Assembly (NCBI GenBank): GCA_964036045.1
Contig: OZ038382.1
Location: 106,910,578-106,974,577 of the forward strand
DNA: 64,000 nucleotides
Direction: 5' to 3'
Origin: Eutreptiella sp. 'Long Island Sound 2002'
Taxonomy: Eukaryota; Euglenozoa; Euglenophyceae; Eutreptiales; Eutreptiaceae
The notes beneath the pieces are model-generated. The model made no database searches. It saw only the letters and a program-made list of their open reading frames with translations, and was not told the DNA's origin. Position 1 is the stretch's first letter. Every line of letters starts with the position of its first letter. A program made the translations under genes and the position numbers. This document shows, piece after piece, positions 42,701 through 54,530 of the stretch.

Positions 42701-45700
42701 GGTGCCCTGCCACCCTTGTGAGGGGCGTCTGTTGTCAGGCGCTGTCCCTCCCCCGACCGCCCGTCCTCTGGAGCGAGCAGCCAGGGTTCCGCGACCCGTG
42801 TGTCCCAGGTGCGGTCCGTGCGGGCGTGAGGACCCAGCACCAGCCCCACAGCGTGCGCCCTTGCGGGCCGGCGTTGCTCGCTGTGGGGGTGGCGGAAGAG
42901 CGTCCCCAGGGGGTGTGCCTTCCACCATTGTGAGGGGCGTCTGAGCTCAGGCGCTGTCCCTCCCCTGACTGCCCGCCCACTGGGCGGGCTGTCGGGGTCC
43001 GCCACCCACGTGCTGTGGGCGCGGGTGTGTGGGTGTGGGGGCCCAGCACTGTTCCCTTGGCCTGCATGCCCCGTGGGGGCTGCGTGTCGTGGGGGTGGTG
43101 GAGGGCCGTCCCCGGGGGGGGTGGCCTGCCACCGTTGTGAGGGGCGTCTGGTGTCAGGCGCTGTCCCTCCCCCGGCCGCCCGTCCTCTGGAGCGGGCGGC
43201 CAGGGTTCCGCAACCGGTGTGTCCCGGGTGCGGTCGGTGCGGGCATGGGGACCCAGCACCAGCCCCACAGCGTGCGCCCTTGCGGGCCGGCGTTGCTCGC
43301 TGTGGGGATGGCGGAAGGGCGTCCCCGGGGGGGGTGCCTTCCACCATTGTGAGGGGCGTCTGAGGTAAGGCGCTGTCCCTCCCCCGACTGCCCGCCCACT
43401 GCGCGGGCTGTTGGGGTCCGCCAGCCACGTGCTGTGGGCGCGGGTGTGTGGGTTAGGGGGCCCAACACTGTCCCATTGGCCTGCACGCCCTGTGGGGGCT
43501 GCGTGCCGTGGGCGTGAGTGGGGGTCCGCCACCCACGTGCTGTGGGCGCGGGTGTGTGGGATTGGGGGCCCAACACTGCCCTCTTGGCCTGCACACCCTG
43601 TGGGGGCTGCGTGCCGCGGGGGTGGTGGGGGGGGCGTCCCCGGGGGGGGGTGGCCTGCCCCTGTTGTCAGGGGCGTCTGGTGTCAGGCGCTGTCTCTCCC
43701 CCGGCCGCCCGTCCTCTGGAGCGGGCAGCCAGGGTTCCGCGTCCCGTGTGATCCAGGTGCGGTCGGTGCGGGCGTGGGAACCCAGCACCGGCCCCACAGC
43801 GTGCGCCTTTGTAGTCTCCACCATTGTGAGGGGCGTCTGAGGTCAGGCGCTGTCCCTCCCCCGACTGCCCGCCCACTGGGCGGGCTGTTGGGTTCCACCA
43901 CCCACGTGCTGTGGGCGCGGGTATGTGGGTGTGGGGGCCCAACACTGTCCCCTTGGCCTGCATGCCCCGTTGGGGCTGCGTGCCGCGGGGGTGATAGGGG
44001 GCCGTCCCCGGGGGGGTTGGCCTGCCACTGTTGTGGGGGGCGTCTGGTGTCAGGCGCTGTCCCTCCGCCGACCGCCCGTCCTCTGGAGCGGGCAGCCAGG
44101 GTTCCGCGACCCGTGTGTCCCGGTTGCGGTCGGTGCGGGCGTGGGGACCCAGCACCAGCCCCACAGCGTGCGCCCTTGCGGGCCGGCGTTGCTCGCTGTG
44201 GAGGTGGCGGAAGGGCGTCCCCGGGGGGGGTGCCTTCCACCTCTGTGAGGGGCGTCTGAGGTCAGGCGCTCCCCCCCCCCCCCCCGACTGCCCGCCCACT
44301 GGGCGGGCTGTTGGGGTCCACCAGCCCCGTGCTGTGGGCGTGGGTGTGTGGGTTAGGGGGCTCACCACTATCCCCTTGGCTTGCATGCCCTGTGGGAGCT
44401 GCGTGCCGCGGGGGTGGTGGGGGGCCGTCCCCGGGGGGGGTGGCCTGCCACCGTTGTGAGGCGCGTCTGGTGTCAGGCGCTGTCCCTCCCCCAGCCGCCC
44501 GTCCTCTGGAGCGGGCAGCCGGGGTTCCGCGACCCGTGTGTCCCGGGTGCGGTCGGTGCGCGCGTAGGGACCCAGCACCAGCCCCACAGCGTGCGCCCTT
44601 GCGGGCCGGCGTTGCTCGCTGTGGAGGTGGCGGAAGGGCGTCTCCGGGGGGGGGTGCCTTCCACCATTGTGAGGGGCGTCTGAGGTCAGGCGCTGTCCCT
44701 CCCCCGACTGCCCGCCCACGGGGCGGGCTGTCGGGGTCCGCCAACACGTGCTGTGGGCGCGGGTGTGTGGGTGTGGGGGCCCAACACTGTCCCCTTGGCC
44801 TGCATGCCCTGTGGGGGCTGCGTGCCGCGGGGGTGGTGGGGGGCCGTCCCCGGGGGGGGTGGCCTGCCACTGTTGTGTGGGGCGTCTGGTGTCAGGCGCT
44901 GTCCCTCCCCCGGCCGCCCGTCCTCTGGAGCGGGCAGCCAGGGTTCCGCGACCCGTGTGTTCCGGTTGCGGTCGGTGCGGGCGTGGGGACCCAGCACCAG
45001 CCCCACAGCGTGCGCCCTTGCGGGCCAGCGTTGCTCGCTGTGGGGGTGGCGGAAGGGCTTCCCCGGGGGGGGTGCCTTCCACCATTGTGGGGGGTGTCTG
45101 AGGTCAGGCGCTGTCCCTCCCCCGACTGCCCGCCCACTGGGCGGGCTGTCTGGGTCTGCCACCCACGTGCTGTGGGCGCGGGTGTGTGGGTGTGGAGGCC
45201 CAACACTGTCTCCTTGGCCTGCATGCCCTTTGGGGGCTGCGTGCCGCGGGGGTGGTGGGGGGCCGTCCACGGGGGGGGTGGCCTGCCACCGTTATGTGGG
45301 GCGTCTGGTGTCAGGCGCTGTCCCTCCCCCGGCCGCCCGTCCTCTGGAGCGGGCAGCCAGGGTTCCGCGACCCGTGTGTTCCGGGTGCGGTCGGTGCAGG
45401 CGTGGGGATCCAGCACCAGCCCCACAGCGTGCGCTTTTGCGGGCCGGAGTTGCTCGCTGTGGGGTTGGCGGAAGGGCGTCCCCGGGGGGGGTGCCTTCCA
45501 CCATTGTGAGGGGCGTCTGAGGTCAGGCGCTGTCCCTCCCCCGACTGCCCGCCCACATGGCGGGCTGTCGAATCCGCCACCCACGTGCTGTGGGCGCGGG
45601 TGTGTGGGTGTGGGGGCCCAACACTGTCCCCTAGGCCCGCATGCCCTGTTGGGGCTGCGTGCCCCGGGGGTGGTGGGAAGCCGTCCCAGGGGGGGGTGGC

Positions 45701-46448
45701 CTGCCACCGTTGTGAGGGGCGTCTGGTGTCAGGCGCTGTCCCTCCCCCAGCCGCCCGTCCTCTGGAGCGGGCAGCCGGGGTTCCGCGACCCGTGTGTCCC
45801 AGGTGCTGTCGGTGCGGGCGTGGGGACCCAGCACAGGCCCCACCGCGTGCGCCCTTGCGGGCGGGCATTGCTCGCTGTGGAGGTGGCAGAAGGGCGTCCC
45901 CGGGGGGGTGCCTTCCATCATTGTGAGCGGCGTCTGAGGTCAGGCGCTGTCCCTCCCCCGACTGCCCGCCCACTGGGCGGGCTGTTGGGGTCCGCCACCC
46001 ACCTGCTGTAGGCGAGGGTGTGTGGCTGTGGGGGCCCAACACTGTCCCCTTGGCCTGCATGCCCTGTGATGGCTGCGTGCCGCGGGGGTGGTGGGGGGCC
46101 GTCCCCGGGGGGCCGGCCTGCCACCGTTGCGAGAGGCGTCTGGTTTCAGGCGCTGTCCCTCCCCCGGCCGCCCGTCCTCTGGAGCGGGCGGCCGGGGCCC
46201 CGCGACCCGTGTGTCCGGGGTGCGGTCGGTGCGAACGTGGGGACCCAGCACCGGCCCCACAGCGTGCGCCCTGCGGGCCGGCGTTGCTCGCTGTGGGGGT
46301 GGCGGAGGGGCGTTCCCGGGGGGGCTGCCTTCCGCCGTTGTGAGAGCCGTCTGTGGTCAGGCGCTCCCCCTCCCCCGACTGCCCGCCCTCTGGGCGTGCT
46401 GTTGGGGTCCGTCACCCACATGCCGTGGGCGCCGGTGTGTGGGTGTGG
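39701..46448. repeat. GC-rich ~418-bp satellite, about 16 units
   Basis: The landmark CCCAACACTGTCCCC recurs at about 40123, 40530, 40948, 41368, 41785, 42203, 42622, 43042, 43461, 43569 (short unit), 43938, 44361, 44781, 45199, 45619 and 46036, so spacing is 417-422 apart from the short one. Each unit has two related halves beginning CCACC-TTGTGAGGGGCGTCTG, about 212 and 208 bp apart. Units are very similar. Long frames on both strands are by-products of composition and periodicity. The array ends abruptly at an LTR-like sequence. Confidence 0.95.
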
Positions 46449-47290
46449 GGTCCTAATGACCCTCCTGTGAAGAAGACAAGAGAACACAGCTCTACTAAGC
46501 AACTGTGGCCTAACAGGGACGCCACGACACGTTTCCCTGCTAGGGCTTGGAGGGCAAGGGCGCACAGGTGGCGTGCACAGCGCGGATGTCGATTGAGTCG
46601 AACTGCCCTCGCCACTCCTGGTTGAGGCGCAGTCAATTGATTGTGTGATCAGCGCCGTATACTTTAGCACGGCTCAAGGGACTGCACCAGTTCACACTGA
46701 CCCTCCCACCTGTACAACAGAGGCCAATGGACTGGGTTCAAGACGGAGGAACCAAGACACACTCCACGTATTATACGCTTCTTAGTGTGCCCTATATTAC
46801 ACTGTTCCTGAACCCAGTTGCAAGCAAGCAAGCTTAAGGACTTCGCCCGTTCCCTTATGGAACGTAGGGCGAAGCGCTGGGTAACCTGGCAAGGGTTCAT
46901 ACCGCGTGCACAGCGCGTGGCCTACTGTCTAATCCCTTTAATGCATCGTGTGCACGCATGCAGGGAAGGGAGGCGTGCTCTAGACCACTGGAACCACACT
47001 GACTCAACCAGAAGGTGAGCTCCTCCTGGGCTTACCTACCTTACTCGCCATGCATCGTGTGAATGCCGAAGTGAAGTGAGCGCAAAACAAACCTAAGCGT
47101 TTAAACAACCCTATTGCGAGTTATAAACAACCCTGAGCGTTTAATTGCATCGTGTGGCTTGCACGATTCTTCCTGTTGTGCCTGTTTTGTCATTTCTCCT
47201 TTGGACCTGTGAACAGAAGGGAAGGTGGGTGCATGCACAAGGAAGCGTGGCAACGTGTGTATGTCGGAATCCGGCACAGGACGCTATGCA
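46449..47290 (+). repeat. LTR-like sequence without adjoining element (possible solo LTR)
   Basis: The reverse complement aligns with the 3' LTR region of the 50-kb gypsy element. Shared blocks are TCCTAATGACCCTCCTGTGAAGA, then CAAGAGAACACAGC, TGTGGCCTAACAGGGACG, ATTGACTGCGCCTC-like text and GTATAATACGTGGAGTGTG-like text on the minus strand. It joins the satellite at 46448. No gag or pol is attached on either side, so it is probably a solo LTR in plus orientation. The 3' end is fuzzy; similarity to the 15.2-15.7 kb segment continues to about 47290. Confidence 0.65.
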
Positions 47291-48690
47291 TGAGTGCGTA
47301 GGTTCTAATCAGTGCAACAAAAAGGGTGGTTGTGCTGTAAGAGCAGCTGCCACGGTTGCCCCGCATTGCACCGCAGAGCAGGACCGTTAGCCCACCGTGA
47401 CAACCACTCCCTGGCCGAAGGCCATTTGTTTTGTCTCGTCTCGGTTGGTGGCGCGGGCCGGGCGCTCGTTGCTTCTCTCGTGTGCGCGGCGTGGCACGAC
47501 ATGGTAACATACTTGCGCTCTTGGTGGCGGTGTGTGGCTCCCCCCTTGCCTACTACTCGTTTGCATGCCGTGGCATACCTTTTGTTCCCTATGCAAGCAG
47601 GTGGGTATGGGTGCGGCACGCATGTTTGTTGTGTTTTTGCTCTTGGGTGTTGTTCTTTCTCGTGGTTGTGTGTGGTTCCCCACGCGAGTCCCGCCCGTCA
47701 TGCTCGGCGTCCTTCGTATTCCACCATACCATTTTGCTTGCACGCGGCGGTGGTGGTCTCGTTGCACATGCGGCAGTATGCACGGGCGGGCATACCTTTG
47801 GCTCCCTTTCGCCTCCTACGTAGGCGGGCGTGCAGGCGGGGGTTGGGCACGTCTCGTTGACGCCTCGTGGTCACCTTTTACTTTTGTTGGCGCAATTGCC
47901 GTTCTTATCTCGTCTTCGTTGCGTAGCGTAGCATGGCATGTAACATACTTGGATCCAACAAGCCGCGTGTGCATGTTGTGTATGTTTAGTTTTTGTTTGT
48001 GTGTTTTTATGTGTGTTGTGCTTCCCCTGGGTGGTGTGTGGCCTCCTTCGTGCGTTCCTCTCTCCTTTGTTGGTTTTGTGTTTCCCCGTTGTGCTCCTTC
48101 ATACAATTTTGCTCGTCCGTGGCGGTGATGACCTTGCGGCAATACGGGCATGCACGCACGGGGATACCTTTCGTTCCCTATGTGTGCGGGGGTGGGCCTA
48201 GGCATTCATTCGGTGTCACCTCTTGTTGGTTTTTCTTGCCGGTGCGGTTTTCGTTGTGCTTTTCGTGGCGTGGCATTTTGGGGTTGCATGGCATGTAACA
48301 TACTTGCGTCTTGGCGGCCATTGTTGACGGTGTTGTTTGTCTCTGTTTTGTTTTTGCTCGCTTTCCTTTGTTCTCCTTTGTGCATGTGTTCCCTTTCTTT
48401 GTGGTTGGGGCGCACACAAGTCCGTAGCGCCTAGGACACGCACGTTGCTAGGTGTTTTAGGGCAAGCAACGCTCAACTTCGTCGCCGTCGCGACTCTGTT
48501 GTTCTTTTTTTTCTGTGAGTGTCCTAAATTATGCGGCCTCGCCAAACAGCGGCGTAAAATGTTTTGGGGGGTTTCTGAGGTCGGAAGAATCCATTTTGCG
48601 CTTTATTTTTTCTGGTTGTGCGTCTTTTTCTTGGTTTTTTCTTTTCTTCTGCTGCGATCGCGCGACGATCACGCGGCCGGATACAAAAAC
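47291..48690. other. A-poor, T/G-rich region with degenerate repeats
   Basis: The segment CATGGCATGTAACATACTTG and variants occur near 47495, 47935 and 48288. A second motif, CATACCTTT-GTTCCCTATG and variants, is near 47575, 47795 and 48163. This suggests a degraded tandem repeat of irregular period. Open frames in several phases follow from low A content. No domain. Confidence 0.5.
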
Positions 48691-48701
48691 CTTGTCAAAA
48701 A

Positions 48702-49513
48702 CCCAGATAAATTCATAGGCTCTGCCTCCAGTATATCAGTGCCTCAGCAACCCAGGAAAAGATGTTTTAGTGCCTATAGCTTGGGGATAAAGGGGTCCAC
48801 ACCACATCCTGATTTAGTGTTTGGTACCATAGGCCAAAATGTGTTATCACCCCTTTTGGTTGGGCCAATGCTAAGATAGAAATGCCTGTGTGCTTAGAGC
48901 ACCTCTAATACAACTAAAGTTTACCCTAAAGCATTGGAAAAGCACTTTTTCTTATTCCCCTACTGTGCAGTGGTCGTCACCACTGTCGCACTTTCAAAAA
49001 AAAGGGATTTTTTTCTTGGCCTTTCCTTGGTTTCCACATCTACTTTAAAATACCTATAGCTTCCCTAACACTAGAAAAAGAGCGCTTTACCATGGCCAGC
49101 GACTCTTGCTGCAATGTTGATGACAAACTCCAACCGAAAACTCAGCGCTCTTGGCGCTGCCGGGGTTCCTGTTGCTTGGTGGAGTTAGAGTAGGGCATGC
49201 CAAGACCATATGCATGTGCATCCCTCCCTCCAAGCTGCAGCGTAACACAACCTAACGCCAGACTCTCAGAGGACGCTTGACCCAAGTCTCATGGAACCTG
49301 TTGGAGACACCTGTCCTGGTACTGGGGCGAGGGTGCGCTGATTTAATAAGAATTGCCCCTTGGAGAGTCTTGATTCTGGTTCAGTCTCCTGCTGCTGCTT
49401 TTTGGCCAGAACAGCGGCCTACTCAACGAGGGTTTGCGAGGAGGTCTGTACAACAGAGGAATGGGAGAATGAGGGACGAATCCACGCAAGCGCGAAGCGA
49501 CAACACTTAAATC
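48702..49513. repeat. Dispersed repeat X, copy B (right part)
   Basis: Matches 38048-38866 from CAGATAAATTCATAGGCTCTG to CGACAACACTTAAATCCG with scattered changes. It lacks the left ~540 bp, including the tRNA-like segment. Confidence 0.85.
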
Positions 49514-49900
49514 CGTCAAATGACGGCCTAGAATTTTTATGAAGGCACACACCTGGACAGAATCCAATTGTGCATCAGAAGCACATTTTTATAAAATTTG
49601 TAGTCATCTCTTGATTTTTTAAATCAAGAAGTTCTTACGCAGAAAAAGGCGGCGCGAAGGAGCGGCTCCTAGCCAAGAGCCGGAAAATAAAGAAAAGATG
49701 AGATTACAAACGTATGTCTCACGTAAACCGGAAAATGACGAGACACACATAAATAGATGTGATTAAAGATTCCACCCATATTGCCAGAATCAACCAAAAA
49801 TCAAGAATTCGAAAAATAAGAATATGACTTCAATGAATCAGGTATAAACTGCAGGTGTGCTCGTTCTGTTTGCGCGACGCACAGGGCTCGCCATGGTTCG
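49514..49900. other. AT-rich spacer with small hairpins
   Basis: Contains CTTGATTTTTTAAATCAAG (8-bp arms, near 49610) and CCGTCAAATGACGG (about 49516). No gene. It may belong to the outer LTR region of the gypsy element. Confidence 0.4.
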
Positions 49901-50690
49901 TCGTTTTCAAGCCTGATAGCACGATAGAGCACGATAGAGGGATAGATCAGAGAGATTGCAGATGATTAGCGGTAAGATCAGGGTGATTAGACATACACAC
50001 AAGTGCATAGCGACGTTTTTCGCTTGCGCCTCGTTGTCCTCCTCACCTTGCTTCACTCTCCAGCGGTAGGTAAGGTAGGTAAGCCCAGGACGGGCCACCC
50101 CCTGATAGAAGTCGTGATCGATGGTAAGATTAGGAGAAAAAGAAAGGTTGACAGTACCCTCGTGCATGCTCGTGCATTCACACACGCATTAAAGGGTAGG
50201 CCACGCGAAATGCGCACGGTAAACCTTGTTTAGGTTACCCAGGGGCTCCTCGGTACGTTCTTTAAGAGAACCTGAGGAGTCTCTTAATGCTTGCTTGCTT
50301 GACAGGGGTGTTTGAGGACAGCGTATTATAGGTCACACTGAGAAGCCTTTAATACGTGGAGTGTGGCTTGGTTCCTCAGCCGCAAACACCCCTTCATTGG
50401 CCTTTGCTTTACAGGTGGGCAGGTAGGGTGATTGGTGCAGCAGCGTCCCTTTTTTTCTTGCCCTGCTAAACAAGGGCGCTGATCCCACAATCAATTAACT
50501 GCGCCTCAGCCAGGAGTGGCGAGGGCAGTTTGACTCCATCGACATCCACGCTGTGCACGCCACCTGTGCACCTCCCCCCTCCAAGCCCTAGCAGGGAAAC
50601 GTGTTGTGACGTCTCTGTTAGGCCACAGTTGCTTAGCAGCGCTGTGTTCTCTTGTTTTCTTCACAGGAGGGTCATTAGGACCCACGACTT
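49901..50690 (-). repeat. 3' LTR-like end of gypsy copy 1
   Basis: Aligns with 8740-9270 and, inverted, with 46449-47290. Element-side landmark: TCCTAATGACCC/CTGTGAAGAA at about 50665-50690. In element orientation, ATTAAAGGCTTCTC and CCTATAATACGC near 50330-50365 are candidate core-promoter text. The outer boundary is uncertain because no 5' LTR is available for comparison. Confidence 0.65.
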
Positions 50691-51206
50691 TATCTTCAAC
50701 ACCAGCCAGTAGCGCGTGAGTGTAGGAGTGGTAATCCTGAGTGGGGGCTTGAGCCAGTTGCAGTAGCGCTCGCCCACCAGGATGGTGCCACTGTAAGGGG
50801 TGTAGGACCTGTAGTGCGTGTGTCACTGTCCCACCCGTTTCCTGCAATTTTAGCAGGGTTGGTGGGCTGTGGCAGTGGTTAGGTCAGCGTTTTGGCCACT
50901 TAGCAAAACGGTGTTTTCATGCCTTCCTAGCTTTTGGCCACCCCTCCCTGTAGTAGACAGATAGGTAGGGTAAACAATACCTGGATTAGTACGCTGGGTA
51001 TTCCCCCAAGGTTTTGCGCCAGCACAGAAATTGGGCGCTTAGGGGAGGGGAGACCCGGGGCGTACCCCGTGGCATCAATAAGACAACCCTCCAGGTTTAG
51101 CAAGCGTGCAGACTTGGGTATAATTAGGACACCACTTCTGCGGATTGCTCTCAGGACCTTAGGAATAGCACACTCACACATACACTTAGGCAGGTAAGGG
51201 TAAGGT
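50691..51206 (-). other. 3' UTR of gypsy copy 1 with polypurine tract and hairpin
   Basis: On the minus strand: hairpin GCGCC...GGCGC (51016-51038) and polypurine CAGGGAGGGGTGGCC (about 50938-50952), the likely plus-strand primer. Most of the region up to the LTR-like block at 50690 is non-coding and shared in patches with copy 2. Confidence 0.6.
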
Positions 51207-51800
51207 TCAGTCCCTAGCTTTAGTCTTGGAGGCAAGCGTCTCAGCGAGACTCCGCAACTCACCGAGGTTGTTCTCGGAAAAGTAGTCAACCAGAACTGAG
51301 TTTAGGCGCCCCTCAGGTAGAACAAACGCAGAGAAGGGCTCCCAGGTGGCCTCTTCAACTCCAAAACCTTCCCAGAGGGTAAGGAAGCGCCAACCCTGGC
51401 GGTAGCGGTGGCGTAGGACAGACTTCACCAGGTAGAAGCCCTCCTTAGCCATCTCCTCGGCGTTCATGTCGGGGAGTTCCCCTTCAACTTCCATAGGGCT
51501 GGCAGCCCCTTCTAAGTCTAGGGCGGCGATCTCCTCGTCGTTAAGCTCCCACTCTTCCCCACAGAGGTCTTCAGGGTCATAGTAGTGCTTCAGATGTTGA
51601 GCAGCGCACACCAGGGTCCCCCCTAGACGGGGAGACCACCGCACGGTGATACGGTGTCCATCCAGAGATAGAATCTTGTAGGGCCCGAAGTATGGGTCAT
51701 CGCTGGTGGAGCGTGGCCAGGCGGGTAGTCAACTGTGGTGCACCAGCACCCAATCCCTCTCTTGGTAGGTGGCCGGTATTCGGTGCTTGTTCTTCTTGTT
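51207..51800 (-). pseudogene. Integrase C-terminus and chromodomain, gypsy copy 1
   Basis: In the same frame as the upstream integrase after the TGA at 51801. A second TGA (51729-51731) sits where copy 2 has Arg. Then come DPYFGPYKILSLDGHRITV, LVCAAQHLKHYYDPEDLC, and the chromodomain GFYLVKSVLRHRYRQGWRFL with EEATWEPFSAFVLP. The C-terminus is YFSENNLGELRSLAETLAS and a basic end. The chromodomain would tether the integration complex to marked chromatin. Both stops differ from sense codons by one transition. Confidence 0.8.
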
Positions 51801-53174
51801 TCACTGACGCTCCCTTACTCTCTGCAGCATAGCCTTGGCCTTGTCCACCTTCGCTTGTTGCTCTTGGACCCATTCACCCACAGAAGAATGGGTGTCCTCT
51901 GGATAGGGGGCATGTAGGAACCATGCCGGGCGCCCTAGGAATAGCTCATAGGGCGAGTAGCCAGTAGCTGAACTCTCTTGGGAGTTCATCATCAAGGATA
52001 TGACGGGGAGTAGTCTCACCCAGTCTCTGGTGCGTTTAGTTTTGCACCATATCCTTACATTCTCCTTGAGGACACGGATCTGTCGCTCACATAGGGGGTT
52101 GCTCGTGTGCGAGTAGGGGATCCCCGTAGACACCTGCACATTGAGGGATCTCAGGACCCTCTGGTACCAGCCAGTATCTGAGCGTACTCGTACGTCCTCA
52201 TCGGAGTTGATCTCTTTGGGCGCCCCATAGACACAAAACCACTCCTCCAGGAGTATCCTGATGGTCTCCTCCCCGGTAATGTGCTTGGTACATGGGAACA
52301 CCCTGGTAAACCTGTTCAACCCACAGGTTACCACGAGGGCGAAGTCATAGCCCCCGAACTTTGGCATCTCCGTGTAGTCCACGTATAGAACACTGTTAGC
52401 ACAGTGAGGGATGGGCAGGGTCGAGTAGAGACCTCTGTCCCTGACATCCCCTGGTTTGCAGGACCTGCGCGGGCAGTTGTCCACGATAGGCTGGAGGGTT
52501 TTCCGCAGTTGGTCGTCAGTCCACGTAGTGTGGAACCACTGCTTGAACAGCCTCAGGGTACGGTCAGCACCCACATGACCGCTGGACTCATGGGTCCACT
52601 TCAGCAGCGCTGGGACTCTGTCACTAGGCACCACGATACGTTCCTCGTGCCAGAGGTAGCTCTTGTCCCTCTTCCACTGATCTTGGTTGACCAGGAGGGG
52701 TTCAAGGCGTTTCTCCAGGCGCTTGTAGATATCCCCAAACTTCTTCAGGTACTCCGATTGTTGGAGTCCATCCAGAGGGCGTATCATCGTCATGTTGAGG
52801 TCCAAGTGGACGTCCATACGGCTGAACGCCTCCTTAGCAAGCGCTTCAGACCGGGCACCAATCAGGGCGTCGAAGTTGTTGCCGCTGATGTAGTCTGCAC
52901 ACTCTTTCTTCACTCCCTGGATATGGTGTACCGTCAGCCGTAGTTGACTGAGGTAGGTCCACCAACGCCGTAGATTGGCCTGCTCAGGTGGGGGGCCCTT
53001 CTGGAAAGTGCGGACCGGCTCTTGGTCGCACAGCCAGACCACAGGGTTACTCCCCAACAGTTGTGCTTGTGAGGATAGCACTAGCATACCCCCGAGCAAT
53101 TCCCGCTGATAGGTGGAGTAGTTGCCCCTCGCCTGGTTCCACTTCCAGTTCCAGTGGCCCAGAGGTACTAGGAC
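51801..53174 (-). pseudogene. RNase H end and integrase, gypsy copy 1
   Basis: Open from 53099 to 51801 and in frame with RT through the TAA at 53175. It starts with the end of RNase H (STYQRELLGG, LCDQEPVRTF, ADYISGNN). The integrase finger has H170 and H175 (HESSGHVG) but reads CPRRSC, lacking one Cys kept in copy 2. The core has D241 (YVDYTEMP), D300 (INSDEDVRV) and E338 (PLCERQIRVLKE), a D-x58-D-x37-E spacing close to DD35E. It inserts the cDNA. It is truncated by TGA at 51801, where copy 2 has Trp. Confidence 0.85.
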
Positions 53175-54530
53175 TTACTTGTCGTCAGGGTAGCTGTGCT
53201 TGAGGGTTCCATCTCGGTTGAGACCTTCCGTCCCCCATTGGGAAATGGCCGAGTCGAACTCCTCCTTCTCTGGTGCTTGCCATTGGAACAACGTTTCACC
53301 ACCGCCCACATTGCTGGCATCGGTCACCAGAAAAATCTCCCCTTGTGCCCTAGGCACGCCCAAGCACTTAGCATTGGCCACCTTGTCTTTGAGCTCGTCA
53401 AACGCTTGTTGCTCTTGTGGGCCCCAGCGCCAAGTAGTACTCTTCCTGATCAAGTCCGTCAGAATGGCGCTGGTGTAGGTGAAGTTTTTGATATGGCGGC
53501 GATAGAAGTTGCACGCCCCAATGAAACTGCGTACATCATGAAGTCCTTTCTTGGGGTCCTCGTGTCGTACCTTAGCATCCATCAGGGGTTCCGCCTTAGA
53601 GGCCGCTGGGGTCCACCACCCATAGCCAACGTCAAACCCCAGGTACTGCATGGTCTCCTGTATGAACTCACACTTCTCCAGCTTGAGTCGTGTGTGGTTC
53701 CCTTGGCAGACCGCAAAGAAATCACTTAAGAGGATTAGGTGGTCCTCCTGGGTATTGGCCCCGAGGCATACATCGTCGATGTGTGCTTTCATCTGGGCCC
53801 CACGGGATATAAGTTCCTGCACCTTAGGTCTCCTTTGTAGGATGGACAAGATCTTGTACATCAGCTCTTGGAATAGAGCGGGTGCGTTGGCCACGCCAAA
53901 TGGCATGACCTTCCACTTGAACACCCTCCCCTGAGGGGTGATGAAGGCTAGTAGCTCTTGAGCGTTGGGCGTCAGGTCCACTTGCCAGAATCCGCTCCTC
54001 TTGTCCATCTTGGTCTTGTAGCGACAGGAGGCTATCTTCTCAAGGGTAGACTCCATATTAGGAATGGACCCTGAGTGGTTCAACGTTTTCTTGTTCAGCT
54101 CTCCGTAGTCCGCTACCAGCCGTTTGGCTGTAGACCCAGGTTTAGCCACCAGGAAGAAGGGGCTGCAGTGTTGGCAGTAGTCCCCGTCCTTGTACTCCAG
54201 GACTAGGCCAGCGTCGATACATTCTTGTATCTGTCGCTCCATCTCGTCGGCCTGCTCTTTAGGAGCTGGATAGGGTCTCCTCTGGATCTTGTGACCCGCG
54301 AACTCGGGTTTCAGCTTGAGGTCCATCTGTACCAGCTTGTCACATGAAGCTGGAGGGGGTAGTTCTCCGAACACCTCCAGATAGGTCCTTATAAGCTTCT
54401 GCACCCACGGGTCCAATAGCTTGATCTTGTCCTCCAAGTCCTCGTCAGAGTGTAAGTTGCTTGCCCCCTGAGTAATTGACGTCAGGAGGTGATCCTCCAC
54501 AGACTCTTCGCCCTTGGTAGTGTCCTTCAA
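53175..54530 (-). pseudogene. Reverse transcriptase and RNase H start, gypsy copy 1
   Basis: 451 codons. Motifs: CSPFFLVAKPGSTAKRLVADYGELNKK cut into SPFFLVAK and VADYGELNKK (motifs 1-2), D176 in KMDKRSGFWQVDL, MPFGVANAPALFQ (209-221), and AHIDDVCLG with D252-D253 (His in the usual Tyr/Phe position). LEKCEFIQETMQYLGF and FIGACNFYRRHIKNF (thumb and connection) follow, then RNase H FLVTDASNVGGGETLF with D404. All RT catalytic Asp residues are present. A TAA at 53175 cuts RNase H. The first ATG is not evident; the frame overlaps the previous one by four bases. Confidence 0.9.

Noticed and set aside
39200-46400. Dozens of long frames on both strands, up to 566 codons
   Set aside because: All lie in a GC-rich 418-bp satellite; they repeat with the array, have no domain, and overlap each other on opposite strands.
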